Below the pieces are notes generated by a model. The model saw only the letters and a list, made by a program, of their open reading frames with translations. It was not told the DNA's origin and did no database searches. A stretch of DNA of 64,000 nt, taken from the NCBI RefSeq assembly GCF_003952665.1, contig NZ_CP017946.1:5537001-5601000 (forward strand), in the 5' to 3' direction. Every line of letters begins with the position of its first letter. Position 1 is the stretch's first letter. A program made the translations under genes and the position numbers. Shown here in pieces: positions 7,930 through 19,046 of this stretch. Source of the DNA: Bosea sp. Tri-49. Its GTDB lineage: Bacteria; Pseudomonadota; Alphaproteobacteria; Rhizobiales; Beijerinckiaceae.

Positions 7930-8318
7930 GCAGCCTCTCGCCACCGGCAAGCAATTCGTGGGCGCGCCAGCTCGCGATCTGGCTCGCCTTCATCGTGCTC
8001 GACACCGGTACGCAGCTCGCCTTCAAATGGGGCGCTGACGGCATCGGCGACATGGAGTTCGGCCTCGCCATGATGGCGAAGGCGGTCTCGCTGCCGGGCG
8101 TCTGGTTCGCGACGCTCGGCTATATCGGCACCTTCGTCGTCTGGATGGCGATCCTACGCGACATGCCGCTCAGCCGCGCCTTCCCGATGACGGGGCTGGT
8201 TTATGTCACAGTTCCGCTGCTGGCCTGGCTCACCTTCGGCGAGCAGATCGACCTGGTTCGTGCAGGAGGAATCGCATTGATCATCGCAGGCGTCATCCTG
8301 CTCGGGAGCGACGAATGA
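7926..8318 (+). CDS. SMR/EamA-half membrane protein, ArnE/ArnF-like (second of two)
   Basis: This 130-residue inner-membrane protein has four predicted membrane segments and the same DMPLSRAFPMTG...FGEQIDL...GVILLGS arrangement as the first SMR protein. The C-terminus is close in style to ArnE/ArnF. It overlaps both the acyltransferase and the DUF2147 genes by four bases. Two non-identical half-transporters in one operon fit an obligate heterodimer used as a flippase or exporter. Individual quaternary-ammonium efflux activity is the alternative. Confidence 0.72.
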   Translation: MSSLSPPASNSWARQLAIWLAFIVLDTGTQLAFKWGADGIGDMEFGLAMMAKAVSLPGVWFATLGYIGTFVVWMAILRDMPLSRAFPMTGLVYVTVPLLAWLTFGEQIDLVRAGGIALIIAGVILLGSDE

Positions 8319-8737
8319 TGCGCGGGATTGGTCTGGCCTCGGTGCTCGCGACGGCGCTCGTGACAGTGCTGCCGGCGCTCGCCGATCCGATTGGCGACGT
8401 GGTCGGGCGCTGGCGCGATTCCGACGGGGAATCGGAGATCGCGATCAGCCGTTGCGGCGCGGCGCTGTGCGGCAAGATCGTCTGGCTGAAAGAGGCACGC
8501 TTCGACATCTTCAATCCCGATGAGAACCTGCGGAAGCGCTCGCTGCTCGGACTGCAGGTGCTCTCCGGCTTCAAGCCGGCGGCGAAGGGGGCGCTGGAAG
8601 GCGAGGGCTACAATCCCGCCGACGGCAAGACCTACCGGACCACACTCGAACTGAAGTCGTCTCGAAGCCTTGTCATGCGTGGCTGCGTGCTCGGCGGCCT
8701 GATCTGCGACGACGATACCTGGTCGCGGCAACCATGA
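8315..8737 (+). CDS. DUF2147 secreted protein
   Basis: The 140-residue product has a signal peptide (about residues 1-24, cleavage after ALA). A single DUF2147 domain follows, recognisable by VGRWRDSDGESEI, CGAALCGKIVWLK and the late CVLGGLICDDDTW. DUF2147 proteins are small periplasmic or outer-membrane-associated beta-rich proteins of unknown biochemistry. Four cysteines could form two disulfides. The start overlaps the second SMR gene, so it belongs to the operon and places part of the system in the periplasm. Confidence 0.8.
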   Translation: MMRGIGLASVLATALVTVLPALADPIGDVVGRWRDSDGESEIAISRCGAALCGKIVWLKEARFDIFNPDENLRKRSLLGLQVLSGFKPAAKGALEGEGYNPADGKTYRTTLELKSSRSLVMRGCVLGGLICDDDTWSRQP

Positions 8738-8777
8738 CGTCGACCTGCGGTCGGAGCTGAATGGAACGGGTCCCGGC

Positions 8778-10501
8778 ATGTCGATAAGGATGACATCGCT
8801 CAGGTTCAGGCTGGTGATCGGCTTCATGCTGGTCAGCGTGCCGGCGATGCTGGCCTCCGCCTATATCGCGGCCAGGCTGATTTCGGACGCCTTCGAGGAG
8901 AATGTCGAGCAGTGGCTCGGCGAGACCTCGCGCTTCTTTGCGCTCGAGATTGCCGAGGCGACGCAGGAAGCACAACGCGTCGCCGGCGTGATCGGACACC
9001 GCCTCGAGCAGGCGGCCGACGAGCACAAGATGCAGCGCACCGTCGAGCGTGAGTTCGCAGTGTTGAGTTCGGTCGGCTACGACCTGATCGCGATCTATCG
9101 TCCGGGCGGCGACATCCTGTTCAAGACCCGCGATTTCAGCAGCGTCAGTCCGTTGCCCGCCGAAACCGGCCTCGGCCTGTTCAGGATCGAGACGGATGGT
9201 AAGCGCTGGATCATGGCGGGCGCCGTCCAGGCCATGCAGATCGGCGGCCAGCCGGCCAACATCCTGGTCGGGACCTGGCTCGATGAAGGCTCCTTCGGCG
9301 GCATCAAGGTGGTGACCTCCCTGGAGATCCGGCTCTTCGCGCTCTTCAACAAGCAGCTCGAACTGGTGATGCAGACCCACCCCGACCGCACGACTGCGGT
9401 GCCGGACGGTATACGGGCGAAGCTCGAAGCCGGCGAGGAGGTCGTCTTCGAGCCGGCTGCGGATGGCGGCGCCTATCGCGCCGTCTATTCGGGCCTGCGC
9501 GGCATCGATGGCGAGCTCGCTGCGATCAGCTTCATTGGCATGCGCAGCGAGGCGGGGTTCTTCGAGCAGCTCGGCCGGGAAAGCCTGTTCCTCGGCATCT
9601 TCCTGCTCGGCAGCGCGATCTCGATCGTCGTCGGCATCCTGACGTCGGATCTGCTGGTGCGACCCCTGCGCGCATTGACACAGGGCGTTCGTGCGATCTC
9701 GGCAGGGGATTTCGGTCAGCGCGTCTCGGCGGGCGGTGGGCGCGAGATCGTCGAGCTCGCTGCTGGCTTCAACGGCATGGCCGAGCAGCTCGGCAAGCTG
9801 CAAGACCTCGAGACGGAGCTCAGGCGAAAGGACCGGCTGTCGGCCCTCGGCCAGGCGGCGATGGTGATCGCCCATGAGGTGCGCAATCCGCTGGGGATCA
9901 TCAAGACCTCGACAGAAGTCGTCCGCAACCGCGCCAAGCTCGGCGGCGCGGAAGAGAAGATGCTGGGCTATGTCATCGACGAGGTGCGTCGCATCGAGAC
10001 CTTGGTGCGCGACTTCCTCGACTTCGCGCAACCCAAGCCGCCGGTGAAGGTCGAGTTGCCCTTCCGTGCGGTGATCGATCGTGTCGCGGCGATCGCGGCC
10101 CCGGAGTTCGGCCGCCAGAAGATCCGGCTGGCGATCGAGGACCGCAGCAATGGTGCGACCGTCCTCGGCGACCCCGACCAGCTGTACCAGGCCTGCCTGA
10201 ACCTCATCCTCAATGCGATCGACGCCATGCCCGACGGAGGCATGATCCAGGCGACCGTGAGCGCCACTGGCGAGACCGTCTCGCTCACCATCCGAGATGA
10301 GGGGGCAGGCGTGCCGGAGGCGATCCACCACGAGATATTCAACCCCTTCTTCACCACCAAGGCCAAGGGCACCGGGCTCGGGCTCGCCAAGGTTCAGGCC
10401 GTGGCCGAGGCTCATGGCGGCAGTACCTCTTGTGTCTGCGAGCCGGGGCGGGGCGCCGCCTTCGCCATCACGCTCCCGCGGGTGAAACCGGGAGTGGCGG
10501 C

Positions 10502-10505
<4 letters not shown>
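8778..10505 (+). CDS. Membrane sensor histidine kinase
   Basis: The protein has 575 residues. It has a transmembrane helix at about 8-32, a periplasmic sensor region to about 260, a second helix at about 263-285, a HAMP linker at 286-340, and a HisKA domain with phospho-accepting His366 in AHEVRNPLG. A HATPase_c domain follows, with an N-box LNLILNAIDAMP, DEGAGVP and TGLGLAK. It autophosphorylates and passes phosphate to the regulator encoded next, whose start overlaps its stop. The gene begins 40 bases after the DUF2147 gene without a visible terminator, so it may be transcribed with the biosynthetic-type genes upstream. Confidence 0.92.
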
Positions 10506-11878
<1,373 letters not shown>

Positions 11879-11897
11879 CGACGGGACACTGCTTTCC

Positions 11898-12767
11898 ATG
11901 CCTGCCTTTCCACGTCCCGAACGCCCTCGCCGCAGCCTGCGTCGTCGGCCCGTCGCCTTGGCCGGGACTGCGGCTCTGCTTGCCCTTGCCAGCGGAACTG
12001 CGCTGGCGAACGACGATGACAAGCGCGCTGTGACGGACCCGGCCCCGGCGAAGGGCTGGATCATCACGCTGGGCGGCTCCTTCGAGATGGGCCCGAAATA
12101 TGACGGGGCACGCTCGGTCGGCCCGTCCTTCATGCCGTCGATTTCCTGGCGTCGGGCTGGCGAAGAGGCCGGCTTCAGTGCGCCCGATGACGGCCTCGAC
12201 TTTGCGCTCTACGAGACCGATCGTTTCAGCGTCGGTGTCGTCGGCAGCTATCGTGCCGGTCGATATGCGAGCTCTAATCCTAGGCTCTTCGGCCTGCGTG
12301 ACGTGCCCTGGACGATCGAGGCGGGCGCCTTTGCCGAGTATTGGGTGGTCCCCGACCGGCTGCGCACCCGCATCGAGGTTCGCCAGGGCTTCAACGGTCA
12401 TCATGGCGTCGTTGCCGATCTCTCGGCCGATTGGGTAGAGCGCTTTGGCAGCTTCACCTTCGCCGTCGGCCCGCGCCTGTCGCTGGCGAGCGCTCCGTTC
12501 ATGCGCCGCCAGTTCGGCGTCCTGCCCTATGAGGCCACGCTCAACGGCCTGATCACTCCCTACAAGCCCGGCGGCGGCGCCAAGTCGGTTGGTCTCGCTT
12601 CATCGCTGGAATATGCGTGGTCGCCGAGCTTCTCCACGACCTTGTTCGCACGCTATGACCGATTGATCGGCGAAGCCGCCAAGTCTCCGCTGGTGGACAC
12701 GATCGGCCAGCGCAACCAGTTCTCGGTCGGTGTCGGCGTCAGCTATTCCTTCAACGTCGGCGGCTGA
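11898..12767 (+). CDS. MipA/OmpV-family outer-membrane protein
   Basis: The 289-residue precursor has an Arg-rich n-region and a signal peptide ending near ALA (about residue 37). It is followed by the MipA/OmpV beta-barrel domain: GGSFEMGPKYDG, PSFMPSISWRR, alternating aromatic strands, and a final strand ending FSVGVGVSYSFNVGG. The family includes a murein-hydrolase scaffold (MipA) and porin-like OmpV proteins. It starts 19 bases after the response regulator and is probably under its control, but no function can be assigned. It could serve as outer-membrane exit or anchor for the product of the upstream cluster. Confidence 0.82.
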   Translation: MPAFPRPERPRRSLRRRPVALAGTAALLALASGTALANDDDKRAVTDPAPAKGWIITLGGSFEMGPKYDGARSVGPSFMPSISWRRAGEEAGFSAPDDGLDFALYETDRFSVGVVGSYRAGRYASSNPRLFGLRDVPWTIEAGAFAEYWVVPDRLRTRIEVRQGFNGHHGVVADLSADWVERFGSFTFAVGPRLSLASAPFMRRQFGVLPYEATLNGLITPYKPGGGAKSVGLASSLEYAWSPSFSTTLFARYDRLIGEAAKSPLVDTIGQRNQFSVGVGVSYSFNVGG

Positions 12768-12784
12768 AGGCGACAAGCGGAAGC

Positions 12785-13846
12785 TCAGGGCACCAGGATC
12801 ACGCCCGAGCTGGCGAAGGAGAGCCAGACCGGTGTGCCCGGGGCGAGCATGTCGTCGACATCATGGCTGATGACGAAGAGCTCGCCGACGGCGGTCTCGA
12901 TCATCAGGTCGAGATGGTTGCCGAGATAGGCGCATTTGCTGACCTTGCCGGGCAGGGCGCCCTGGCTCTCATGACGCGAGACCAGGAGGCTCTGCGGCCT
13001 GATCGCCGCCTTGGCCGGCCCAGGCTGCAGGCCGCGCGCCGCCAATGAGACGCTCGCCGGGCCGATCGCGACCGCCGCGCGCCCGTCCGCGACCGATTTC
13101 ACGGTGACGTCGACCATGTTGGCATCGCCGATGAAATCGGCGACGAAGGCGTCGGCCGGCTCCTCATAGAGCTGGCGCGGCGTGCCTTCCTGGGCGATGC
13201 GGGAATTCGACATCACGATGATGCGGTCGGAGACGGCGAGGGCTTCCTCCTGGTCGTGCGTGACATAGGCGACGGTGAGGTTGAGCGTCTGCTGCAGCTC
13301 GCGGATTTCCTCGCGCACGCGCCGGCGCAGTTTGGCATCGAGATTGGAGAGTGGCTCGTCGAAGAGCAGGACCTGCGGCTCCAGTACCAGCGCGCGGGCG
13401 ACGGCGACGCGCTGCTGCTGGCCGCCTGACAACTCTGAGGGGTAGCGCTTTTCGAAGCCCTTGAGGCCGACGAGCGCCAGCTTCTCCAGCGCCATCTCCC
13501 GGGCCTTGGCCTTGGGCAGGCCCTTCACCGTCGGGCCATAGGCGGCGTTGTCGAGGACGTTCATATGCGGAAAGAGCGCATAGGACTGGAAGACCATGCT
13601 GACATCGCGGTCGGCGGCGGACAGCCTGGTGACATCCTTGCCACCGATCAGAATCTCGCCCTCGCTGGCGATCTCGAGTCCGGCGATCATCCGCAGCGTC
13701 GTGGTCTTGCCGCAGCCGGATGGGCCCAGCAGCGTCACCAGCTTGCCGGCCTCGACCGTGAAGCTGACATTGTCGACCGCCGTCACCGCGCCGTAGCGCA
13801 TGCTGACATTGCGGAATTCGACGGAGGCGAGGCCGGCCTTGGACAT
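12785..13846 (-). CDS. ABC transporter ATP-binding protein (FbpC/AfuC-like)
   Basis: The 353-residue protein contains Walker A GPSGCGKTT, the Q-loop FQSYALFPHMNV, signature LSGGQQQRVAVARAL, Walker B VLLFDEPLSNLD and the H-loop THDQEEA. A C-terminal TOBE-type regulatory domain begins at about residue 240. It energises the importer formed with the permease and binding protein directly upstream on the same strand. FbpC-type ATPases serve Fe3+, spermidine/putrescine, 2-aminoethylphosphonate or hexose-phosphate importers. The inositol context below favours an organophosphate rather than iron. Confidence 0.92.
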   Translation of the reverse strand: MSKAGLASVEFRNVSMRYGAVTAVDNVSFTVEAGKLVTLLGPSGCGKTTTLRMIAGLEIASEGEILIGGKDVTRLSAADRDVSMVFQSYALFPHMNVLDNAAYGPTVKGLPKAKAREMALEKLALVGLKGFEKRYPSELSGGQQQRVAVARALVLEPQVLLFDEPLSNLDAKLRRRVREEIRELQQTLNLTVAYVTHDQEEALAVSDRIIVMSNSRIAQEGTPRQLYEEPADAFVADFIGDANMVDVTVKSVADGRAAVAIGPASVSLAARGLQPGPAKAAIRPQSLLVSRHESQGALPGKVSKCAYLGNHLDLMIETAVGELFVISHDVDDMLAPGTPVWLSFASSGVILVP

Positions 13847-13854
13847 GGAAGCGC

Positions 13855-16044
13855 TTATCCTTGTTTGATCGGCTCGGCGGCGGAGGAGGCGAGGGCGGGC
13901 GTGCCGCGTCGGCCGAGCTTGCGCTCGCCGACGCCGAGCTGGATCAAGCTGATGCCGATCGCCATGACCACGATCAGCACCGAGGAATAGGCGATGGCGA
14001 GGCCGAACTCGCCGGCCTCGACCCGGCCGACGATATAGGCGGTGGCGAGGTTGTACTCGGCCGAGACAAGGAAGATCACGGCGCTGACCGTCGTCATGCT
14101 GCGCACGAAGCTGTAGACGAGTGCCGCGACGAGCGCTGGGCGTAGCAATGGCAGCACCACCCGCCAGAGCGTGGTGAAGCTGCGGGCCGAGAGCGTGGCC
14201 GAGGCCTCGTCGAGGCTCTTGTCGATCTGCGACAGGCCGGCGATGCCGGAGCGCACCCCGACCGGCATGTTGCGGAAGACGAAGGCGATCACGAGGATGA
14301 GGCCGGTGCCGGTGATCTCGACCGGCGGCACGTTGAAGGCGAGGATATAGGCGACGCCGAGCACCGTGCCGGGAATGGCGAAGCTCAGCATGGTGGCGAA
14401 TTCGAGCGCGCCGCGCCCTGCGAAGCGCTGACGCGTCAGCAGATAGGCGGTGAGCAGGCCGATGGTGGCGGTCAGCGGCGCCGAGATCGCCGCGAGCTTC
14501 AGCGTGGTGAAGAAGGACGGCCAGGCCGAGCCGTCGAAATAAAGACCGCGGCTGAAATCGATCGAGAAGCCAGTGATGTAGTGCTGCAGCGTTGGGGTGT
14601 GGTCACGGCCCATCGTCTTTACGAAGCCGCCCATCAGGATGACGACGTAGATCACTGCGGTCAAAGCCACCCAGGGGCCGATGACGAGGGCCGAGATCCA
14701 GGTGATGCGGCGTGGCAACGGCGTCGGCAAGCCGGAATCGCCCTTGCCGGTGACGGTCGTATAGGACTTGCTTCCAAGCCAGTATTGCTGGGCCCAGAAG
14801 GCGGCGAGCGTGAAGCCGAGCAGCACGACGGCGAGCACCGCCGCCTGGCCCTGATTATGCGCGGCACCGACGACCGCGAAGAAGATCTTGGTCGAGAGAA
14901 CCTCGAAGTTGCCGCCGAGCACCAGCGGGTTGCCGAAATCGGCCATGCTCTCGACGAAGCCGAGCAGGAAGGCATTGGCGAGGCCGGGCCGCAGCAGCGG
15001 CCAAGTCACGGTGCGGAACGTAGTCCAACGCTTGGCGCCGAGCGTCTGCGACGCCTCCTCCAGGCTCGGCGCGATGCCTTGCACGACGCCGATCAGCACG
15101 AGGAAGGCGATCGGTGCGAAGGCGAGCACCTGGGCGAGCAGAACGCCCGGCAGGCCGTAGATCCAGCGTGAGCGCGGCACGCCGAACCAGTCGAACAGGA
15201 ATGTCGAGAACAGCCCAGAGCGGCCGAAGAGCAGGATCAGCGCCAGGCCGATGACGAAAGGCGGCGTGATGATCGGCAGCACCGTCAGCAGGCGCATGGC
15301 GCGCTTGCCCGGCATGCCGGTGCGCAGGATCAGCAGCGCGCAGGCGAGGCCGAGCAGGGTGGTGATGACGCCTGTCAGCACCGCCAGGATAAGCGTGTTC
15401 CAGGCGACGCCGCAATTGGTGTTGGCGCTGAGGCAACCCAGACCCCAGATCGTCGGGCTGAAAAAGCGCTCGACGAACTCGCCGAGCACGAGGTTCCCGG
15501 ACTGGTCGACGAGCGCGCTGCGCAGGATCGTCGAGACCGGCAGGAAGATGAACAATGCGATCAGCATGATGACGATGCCGACCGAGGACGTCGTGAAGAT
15601 GTCGCCACGGCAGAGGCCGCGATAGGCCAGGCCGTGGCAGAGCAGCAGCAGCAGCGAGACAAGCGTCACCAGCGCGCCGAAACCCATGCCGGGCTGGGCG
15701 GCGCTGGCCCCGCCGAGCAGGGCAGCCAGCGTCGGCATGCCCTGATCTTTCAGCGTGATAGCAAAGCCCTGAGCGAAGAAGACGACGAGACCGGCAAGGC
15801 CGATCCAGGCGAGGAGCTTGCCTGTCCCGGTATTCTCCTGCCGGGCGGCGAGCAGGCTGGCGAGGACGAGGGCGATGCCGATCGGCAGCAGCCAGGGCGC
15901 CGCTCCCGAGAGTGCGAGAGCGAGCGCCGTGCCGCTCTTGCCGAACGGGTACCCGGCGAGGCTCATCCCCTCGGGCAGATACCAGGGGATGAGCACATAG
16001 CCGAGCCAGCCGGCCAGCAGCGCAAGCCTCGTCGCGGGACGCAT
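13855..16044 (-). CDS. ABC transporter permease, two fused halves (FbpB/AfuB-like)
   Basis: The 729-residue protein has many membrane helices. It carries two binding-protein-dependent permease domains, each with an EAA loop: EEASQTLGAKRWTTFRTV near residue 335 and DEASATLSARSFTTLWRV near residue 625. Such fusions are typical of the FbpB/AfuB class, here with extra N-terminal helices. It forms the inner-membrane channel for the binding protein encoded upstream. The ATPase gene follows after 8 bases. Confidence 0.9.
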   Translation of the reverse strand: MRPATRLALLAGWLGYVLIPWYLPEGMSLAGYPFGKSGTALALALSGAAPWLLPIGIALVLASLLAARQENTGTGKLLAWIGLAGLVVFFAQGFAITLKDQGMPTLAALLGGASAAQPGMGFGALVTLVSLLLLLCHGLAYRGLCRGDIFTTSSVGIVIMLIALFIFLPVSTILRSALVDQSGNLVLGEFVERFFSPTIWGLGCLSANTNCGVAWNTLILAVLTGVITTLLGLACALLILRTGMPGKRAMRLLTVLPIITPPFVIGLALILLFGRSGLFSTFLFDWFGVPRSRWIYGLPGVLLAQVLAFAPIAFLVLIGVVQGIAPSLEEASQTLGAKRWTTFRTVTWPLLRPGLANAFLLGFVESMADFGNPLVLGGNFEVLSTKIFFAVVGAAHNQGQAAVLAVVLLGFTLAAFWAQQYWLGSKSYTTVTGKGDSGLPTPLPRRITWISALVIGPWVALTAVIYVVILMGGFVKTMGRDHTPTLQHYITGFSIDFSRGLYFDGSAWPSFFTTLKLAAISAPLTATIGLLTAYLLTRQRFAGRGALEFATMLSFAIPGTVLGVAYILAFNVPPVEITGTGLILVIAFVFRNMPVGVRSGIAGLSQIDKSLDEASATLSARSFTTLWRVVLPLLRPALVAALVYSFVRSMTTVSAVIFLVSAEYNLATAYIVGRVEAGEFGLAIAYSSVLIVVMAIGISLIQLGVGERKLGRRGTPALASSAAEPIKQG

Positions 16045-16099
16045 CGTCTCTCGCCTCTCGTCTCGGATGGCCGCGATCAGTCTGCGATTACTCGGGTGC

Positions 16100-17140
16100 T
16101 CACTTGGGGAGCGCCTTGATCTCCTTGTCCCACTTCGTCAGCAGGCGAACGCGCTCAGCCGATGAGCCGTATTTGACGAAGTCGTAGTTGATCAGCTTCA
16201 TCTCCGACATCTTCGGCGCCTGGGCCGGGACAGGCGCGTTCTTGTTCGAAGGCACCTGATAGGATTTCGCTGGCGCCGCCAGCGCCTGCGCCGCCGGGGT
16301 CAGGGCCCAGTCATAGAACTTCTTGGCGTTGTCGAGATTGCGCGCGCCCTTGACGATCGACATCGAGCCGATCTCGTAGCCGGTGCCCTCGCAAGGGGCG
16401 ACGGCCTTGATCGGGTCGCCCTGCACGGCGAAGACGACGGCGTCGTGGATGAAGACGATGCCGACGGCGGTCTCGCCGAGGCTCGCCGCCTTGGCCGGCG
16501 CGGCGCCCGATTTGGTGTACTGGCTGACGTTCTTGTGCAGGGCGCGCAGATAGTCGAAGCCCTTGTCCTCGCCCATGAGCTGGACGACGGTCGCGAGCAG
16601 GTTATAGGCGGTGCCCGACGAGTTCGGGTCAGCGACCTGGACGTCGTCCTTCAGCTTGGGGTCGAGCAGGTCGGCCCAGCATTTCGGCTCGTTCAGGCCC
16701 TTGGCCTTGATCTGCTGGGTGTTGTAGCCAAAGCCGAGCGCACCGGCATAAATGCCCATCGAGCGCTTTTTGGCGGCGTTCCACTGCGCCAGCGCCCAGT
16801 CGTGCATGTCCTTGTTGGCGGGCGATTCATATTCCTGCGTCAGGCCTTCCTCGGCCGCCTGCAGATGCGGGTCGCCGGTACCGCCCCACCAGATGTCGCC
16901 GCGCGGGTTCGAGGATTCCGCCTTGAGCTGGGCATATATCTCGCCGGCCGATTTGCGGGTCATCGCGACCTTGATGCCGGTTTCCTTCTCGAAGGCGCCG
17001 CTCATGGCGCGGCACCATTCCTCCTGCACGCCGCAATACATGACGAGCGAGCCCTGGGCCTGGGCCGGAGCGGTGGCGAAAACAGCTCCGGTGGCCGCGG
17101 CCGCGAATAGTCCGGCGCGAAGCCGGTTCAATGACAGCAT
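16100..17140 (-). CDS. Periplasmic substrate-binding protein (FbpA/AfuA-like)
   Basis: The 346-residue protein starts at ATG 17140, preceded by a strong GGGAGGAAG ribosome site. It has a signal peptide (about residues 1-29, cleavage after QAQ). The mature part begins GSLVMYCGVQEEWC and has the cluster-D binding-protein pattern, including IWWGGTGDPHLQA and SSGTAYNLLATV. The paired tyrosines that hold Fe3+ in FbpA are not obvious. Together with the adjacent phosphatase-family gene, this suggests a sugar- or inositol-phosphate ligand, as in AfuA. Thiamine or phosphonate are other options in the family. Confidence 0.85.
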   Translation of the reverse strand: MLSLNRLRAGLFAAAATGAVFATAPAQAQGSLVMYCGVQEEWCRAMSGAFEKETGIKVAMTRKSAGEIYAQLKAESSNPRGDIWWGGTGDPHLQAAEEGLTQEYESPANKDMHDWALAQWNAAKKRSMGIYAGALGFGYNTQQIKAKGLNEPKCWADLLDPKLKDDVQVADPNSSGTAYNLLATVVQLMGEDKGFDYLRALHKNVSQYTKSGAAPAKAASLGETAVGIVFIHDAVVFAVQGDPIKAVAPCEGTGYEIGSMSIVKGARNLDNAKKFYDWALTPAAQALAAPAKSYQVPSNKNAPVPAQAPKMSEMKLINYDFVKYGSSAERVRLLTKWDKEIKALPK

Positions 17141-17208
17141 GTCTTCCTCCCGATGTCTGGTTCTGACTTGTTCTTGTTGGGTCGATAGTGACCGTTTGCT
17201 CGAAAAGA

Positions 17209-18009
17209 TCAACGATCCCTGTGCCGGCTTACTATTCCGGTGATGCGCTCCAGCTCGACCTGCAGCTTCGGCGTGCAGCACAGGACCGGATTGCCCGCCG
17301 CGATCGCGTCGCCCTCGAAGAAGTCGTTGACGTGGGCGCCGGCCTCGGCGGCGATCACCAAGCCCGCGGCGACATCCCAGGAATTGATGTGCAATTCGGC
17401 ATAGGCATCGGTCCGGCCGCAGGCGACATGGCAAAGCCCGAGCGCGCCGGCGCCAGGGCGCTTGACCGCCGCGCCGGCCTCGAAGCCGCGCTTGACCATC
17501 TCGATATAGCTGTCGAGCGGCTTGCGCTTCGACCAACCGAATTCGAGGCTGGCGCGGCCGATATCGCTGGTGCCCGAAACCCGGATTGGCCGGCCGTTCA
17601 AGCTCGCCCCGCCGCCGCGCCGGGCGCGGTAGACTTCGCCGAGTGCAGGTGCGGCGATGACGCCGATCTCAGGTCGCCCGGCGAGGACGAGGCCGATCGA
17701 GATACACCAGTTGCGGTCGCCATGGGCGAAATTGGCGGTGCCGTCGATCGGGTCGATGATCCAGACCGCGTCGGCCGCCTCGCCGCCGCCTTCCTCGCCG
17801 ATCACGCCATCCGATGGGAAGAGCCGCCCGAGCCGTTCGCGCAGGAAGCTCTCCACCGCGCCATCGGCGGCGGTGAGCCAATCCTGAGCCCCCTTCATCG
17901 TGATGTTCAGGGAGTCGCTGCGCCCGAAGTAATCGAGTGCGAGATGGCTCGCCTCCGCGACGAGGCCAAGAACGGCATATTCGCGCAGTTCAAGTTCCGC
18001 AGGCGTCAT
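17209..18009 (-). CDS. Inositol-monophosphatase-family phosphatase
   Basis: The 266-residue protein carries the IMPase metal sites: GEEGGG near residue 70, the signature WIIDPIDGTANFAHG near residue 84, and the late SWDVAAGLVIAAEAG motif. The family hydrolyses inositol monophosphates and related sugar phosphates with Mg2+. Its ATG overlaps the stop of the IolG-like gene upstream, and an importer operon follows 68 bases downstream. A likely role is dephosphorylation of an imported inositol or sugar phosphate before oxidation. CysQ- or SuhB-type roles are less likely in this context. Confidence 0.88.
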   Translation of the reverse strand: MTPAELELREYAVLGLVAEASHLALDYFGRSDSLNITMKGAQDWLTAADGAVESFLRERLGRLFPSDGVIGEEGGGEAADAVWIIDPIDGTANFAHGDRNWCISIGLVLAGRPEIGVIAAPALGEVYRARRGGGASLNGRPIRVSGTSDIGRASLEFGWSKRKPLDSYIEMVKRGFEAGAAVKRPGAGALGLCHVACGRTDAYAELHINSWDVAAGLVIAAEAGAHVNDFFEGDAIAAGNPVLCCTPKLQVELERITGIVSRHRDR

Positions 18010-19007
18010 CACAGTGCCTCGAGCGAAACGGCGACCGGCTTGCCGGTGCGGCGAGATTCCGTCGCCGCGTCGGCGAGAATCTGGGCTTTCAGCCCGTCGA
18101 GCCCGGAGGGAGAAGGCGCGCGCTTGTCGCGGCAGGCCGCGATGAAGGCGTCGAGTTCGGCGCGATAGGCGGCGGCATAACGCTCCAGGAAGAAATTCTG
18201 CACCGGATCGGCCCGGAAGCCGGCGCCGGTCGCGATCTCGACGGTGGTCTCGTGGATATTGCCGGCGCGCAGCATGCCCTTGGAGCCGTGGACCTCGATG
18301 CGCTGGTCGTAGCCGTAAGATGCGCGGCGCGAATTCGAGATCTGGGCGATGCGGCCGCTCCCGGTGCGCATCAGCACGGCGGCGGTGTCGACATCGCCGG
18401 CGGCGCCGATCGCAGGATCGACCAGCGCCGAGCCGAGCGCGAAGACCTCGACCGGCTCCTCGGCGAGGAGGAAGCGGGCCATGTCGAAATCATGGATCAT
18501 CATGTCGCGGAAGAGCCCGCCCGAGCGCTTGACGTACTCCACCGGCGGCGGACCGGGATCGCGCGAGATCACGCTGACAATCTCGATGGCGCCTGCCTCA
18601 CCGGCGCGCAGGCGTCCTTCCAGCGCGGCGAAGTTCGGGTCGAAGCGGCGGTTGAAGCCGATCATCAATGGCTTGCCGGATTTGCCGACCACGTCGAGGC
18701 AGCGGCGGATGCGCCCGGCATCGAGATCGACCGGCTTCTCGCAGAACACGGCCTTGCCGGCGGAGACAGCGGCCTCAATCAGGTCGGCATGGGTGTCGGT
18801 TGGCGTGCAGATCACTACGGCATCGATGCCGCCATCGGCGAGGATCGCCTCGGTCGTGGCGACCTTGGCGCCGGAGGTCTGGGCGAGCGAGGCGGCGGCC
18901 TCAGCAGACGCGTCAGAGAGCGCGACCAGCCGCGCATCGGAGCGTGCTGCGACATTGAGCCCGTGAATGCGCCCGATGCGGCCGGCGCCCAACAATCCAA
19001 ATCTCAT
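18009..19007 (-). CDS. Gfo/Idh/MocA oxidoreductase, inositol 2-dehydrogenase-like
   Basis: The 332-residue protein starts at ATG 19007; a GTG codon precedes it directly. The Rossmann motif is GLLGAGRIGRIHG. The dinucleotide-domain end has CEKPVDLD with the catalytic-region lysine, followed by an MIGFNRRFDPNF segment and DMMIHDFDMARF with the active-site Asp/His pair. This pattern is typical of IolG, which oxidises myo-inositol to scyllo-inosose with NAD+. Its place opposite iolCDEB supports that function; action on a methylated or epimeric inositol is possible. Confidence 0.85.
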   Translation of the reverse strand: MRFGLLGAGRIGRIHGLNVAARSDARLVALSDASAEAAASLAQTSGAKVATTEAILADGGIDAVVICTPTDTHADLIEAAVSAGKAVFCEKPVDLDAGRIRRCLDVVGKSGKPLMIGFNRRFDPNFAALEGRLRAGEAGAIEIVSVISRDPGPPPVEYVKRSGGLFRDMMIHDFDMARFLLAEEPVEVFALGSALVDPAIGAAGDVDTAAVLMRTGSGRIAQISNSRRASYGYDQRIEVHGSKGMLRAGNIHETTVEIATGAGFRADPVQNFFLERYAAAYRAELDAFIAACRDKRAPSPSGLDGLKAQILADAATESRRTGKPVAVSLEAL

Positions 19008-19046
19008 CACGTCCGTGGTCCTGCGGTTCGAGTGTCCTGCTACGCC

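Noticed and set aside
13861..16119. Series of plus-strand frames opposite the transporter permease
   Set aside because: They are shadows of a permease with two clear EAA loops.
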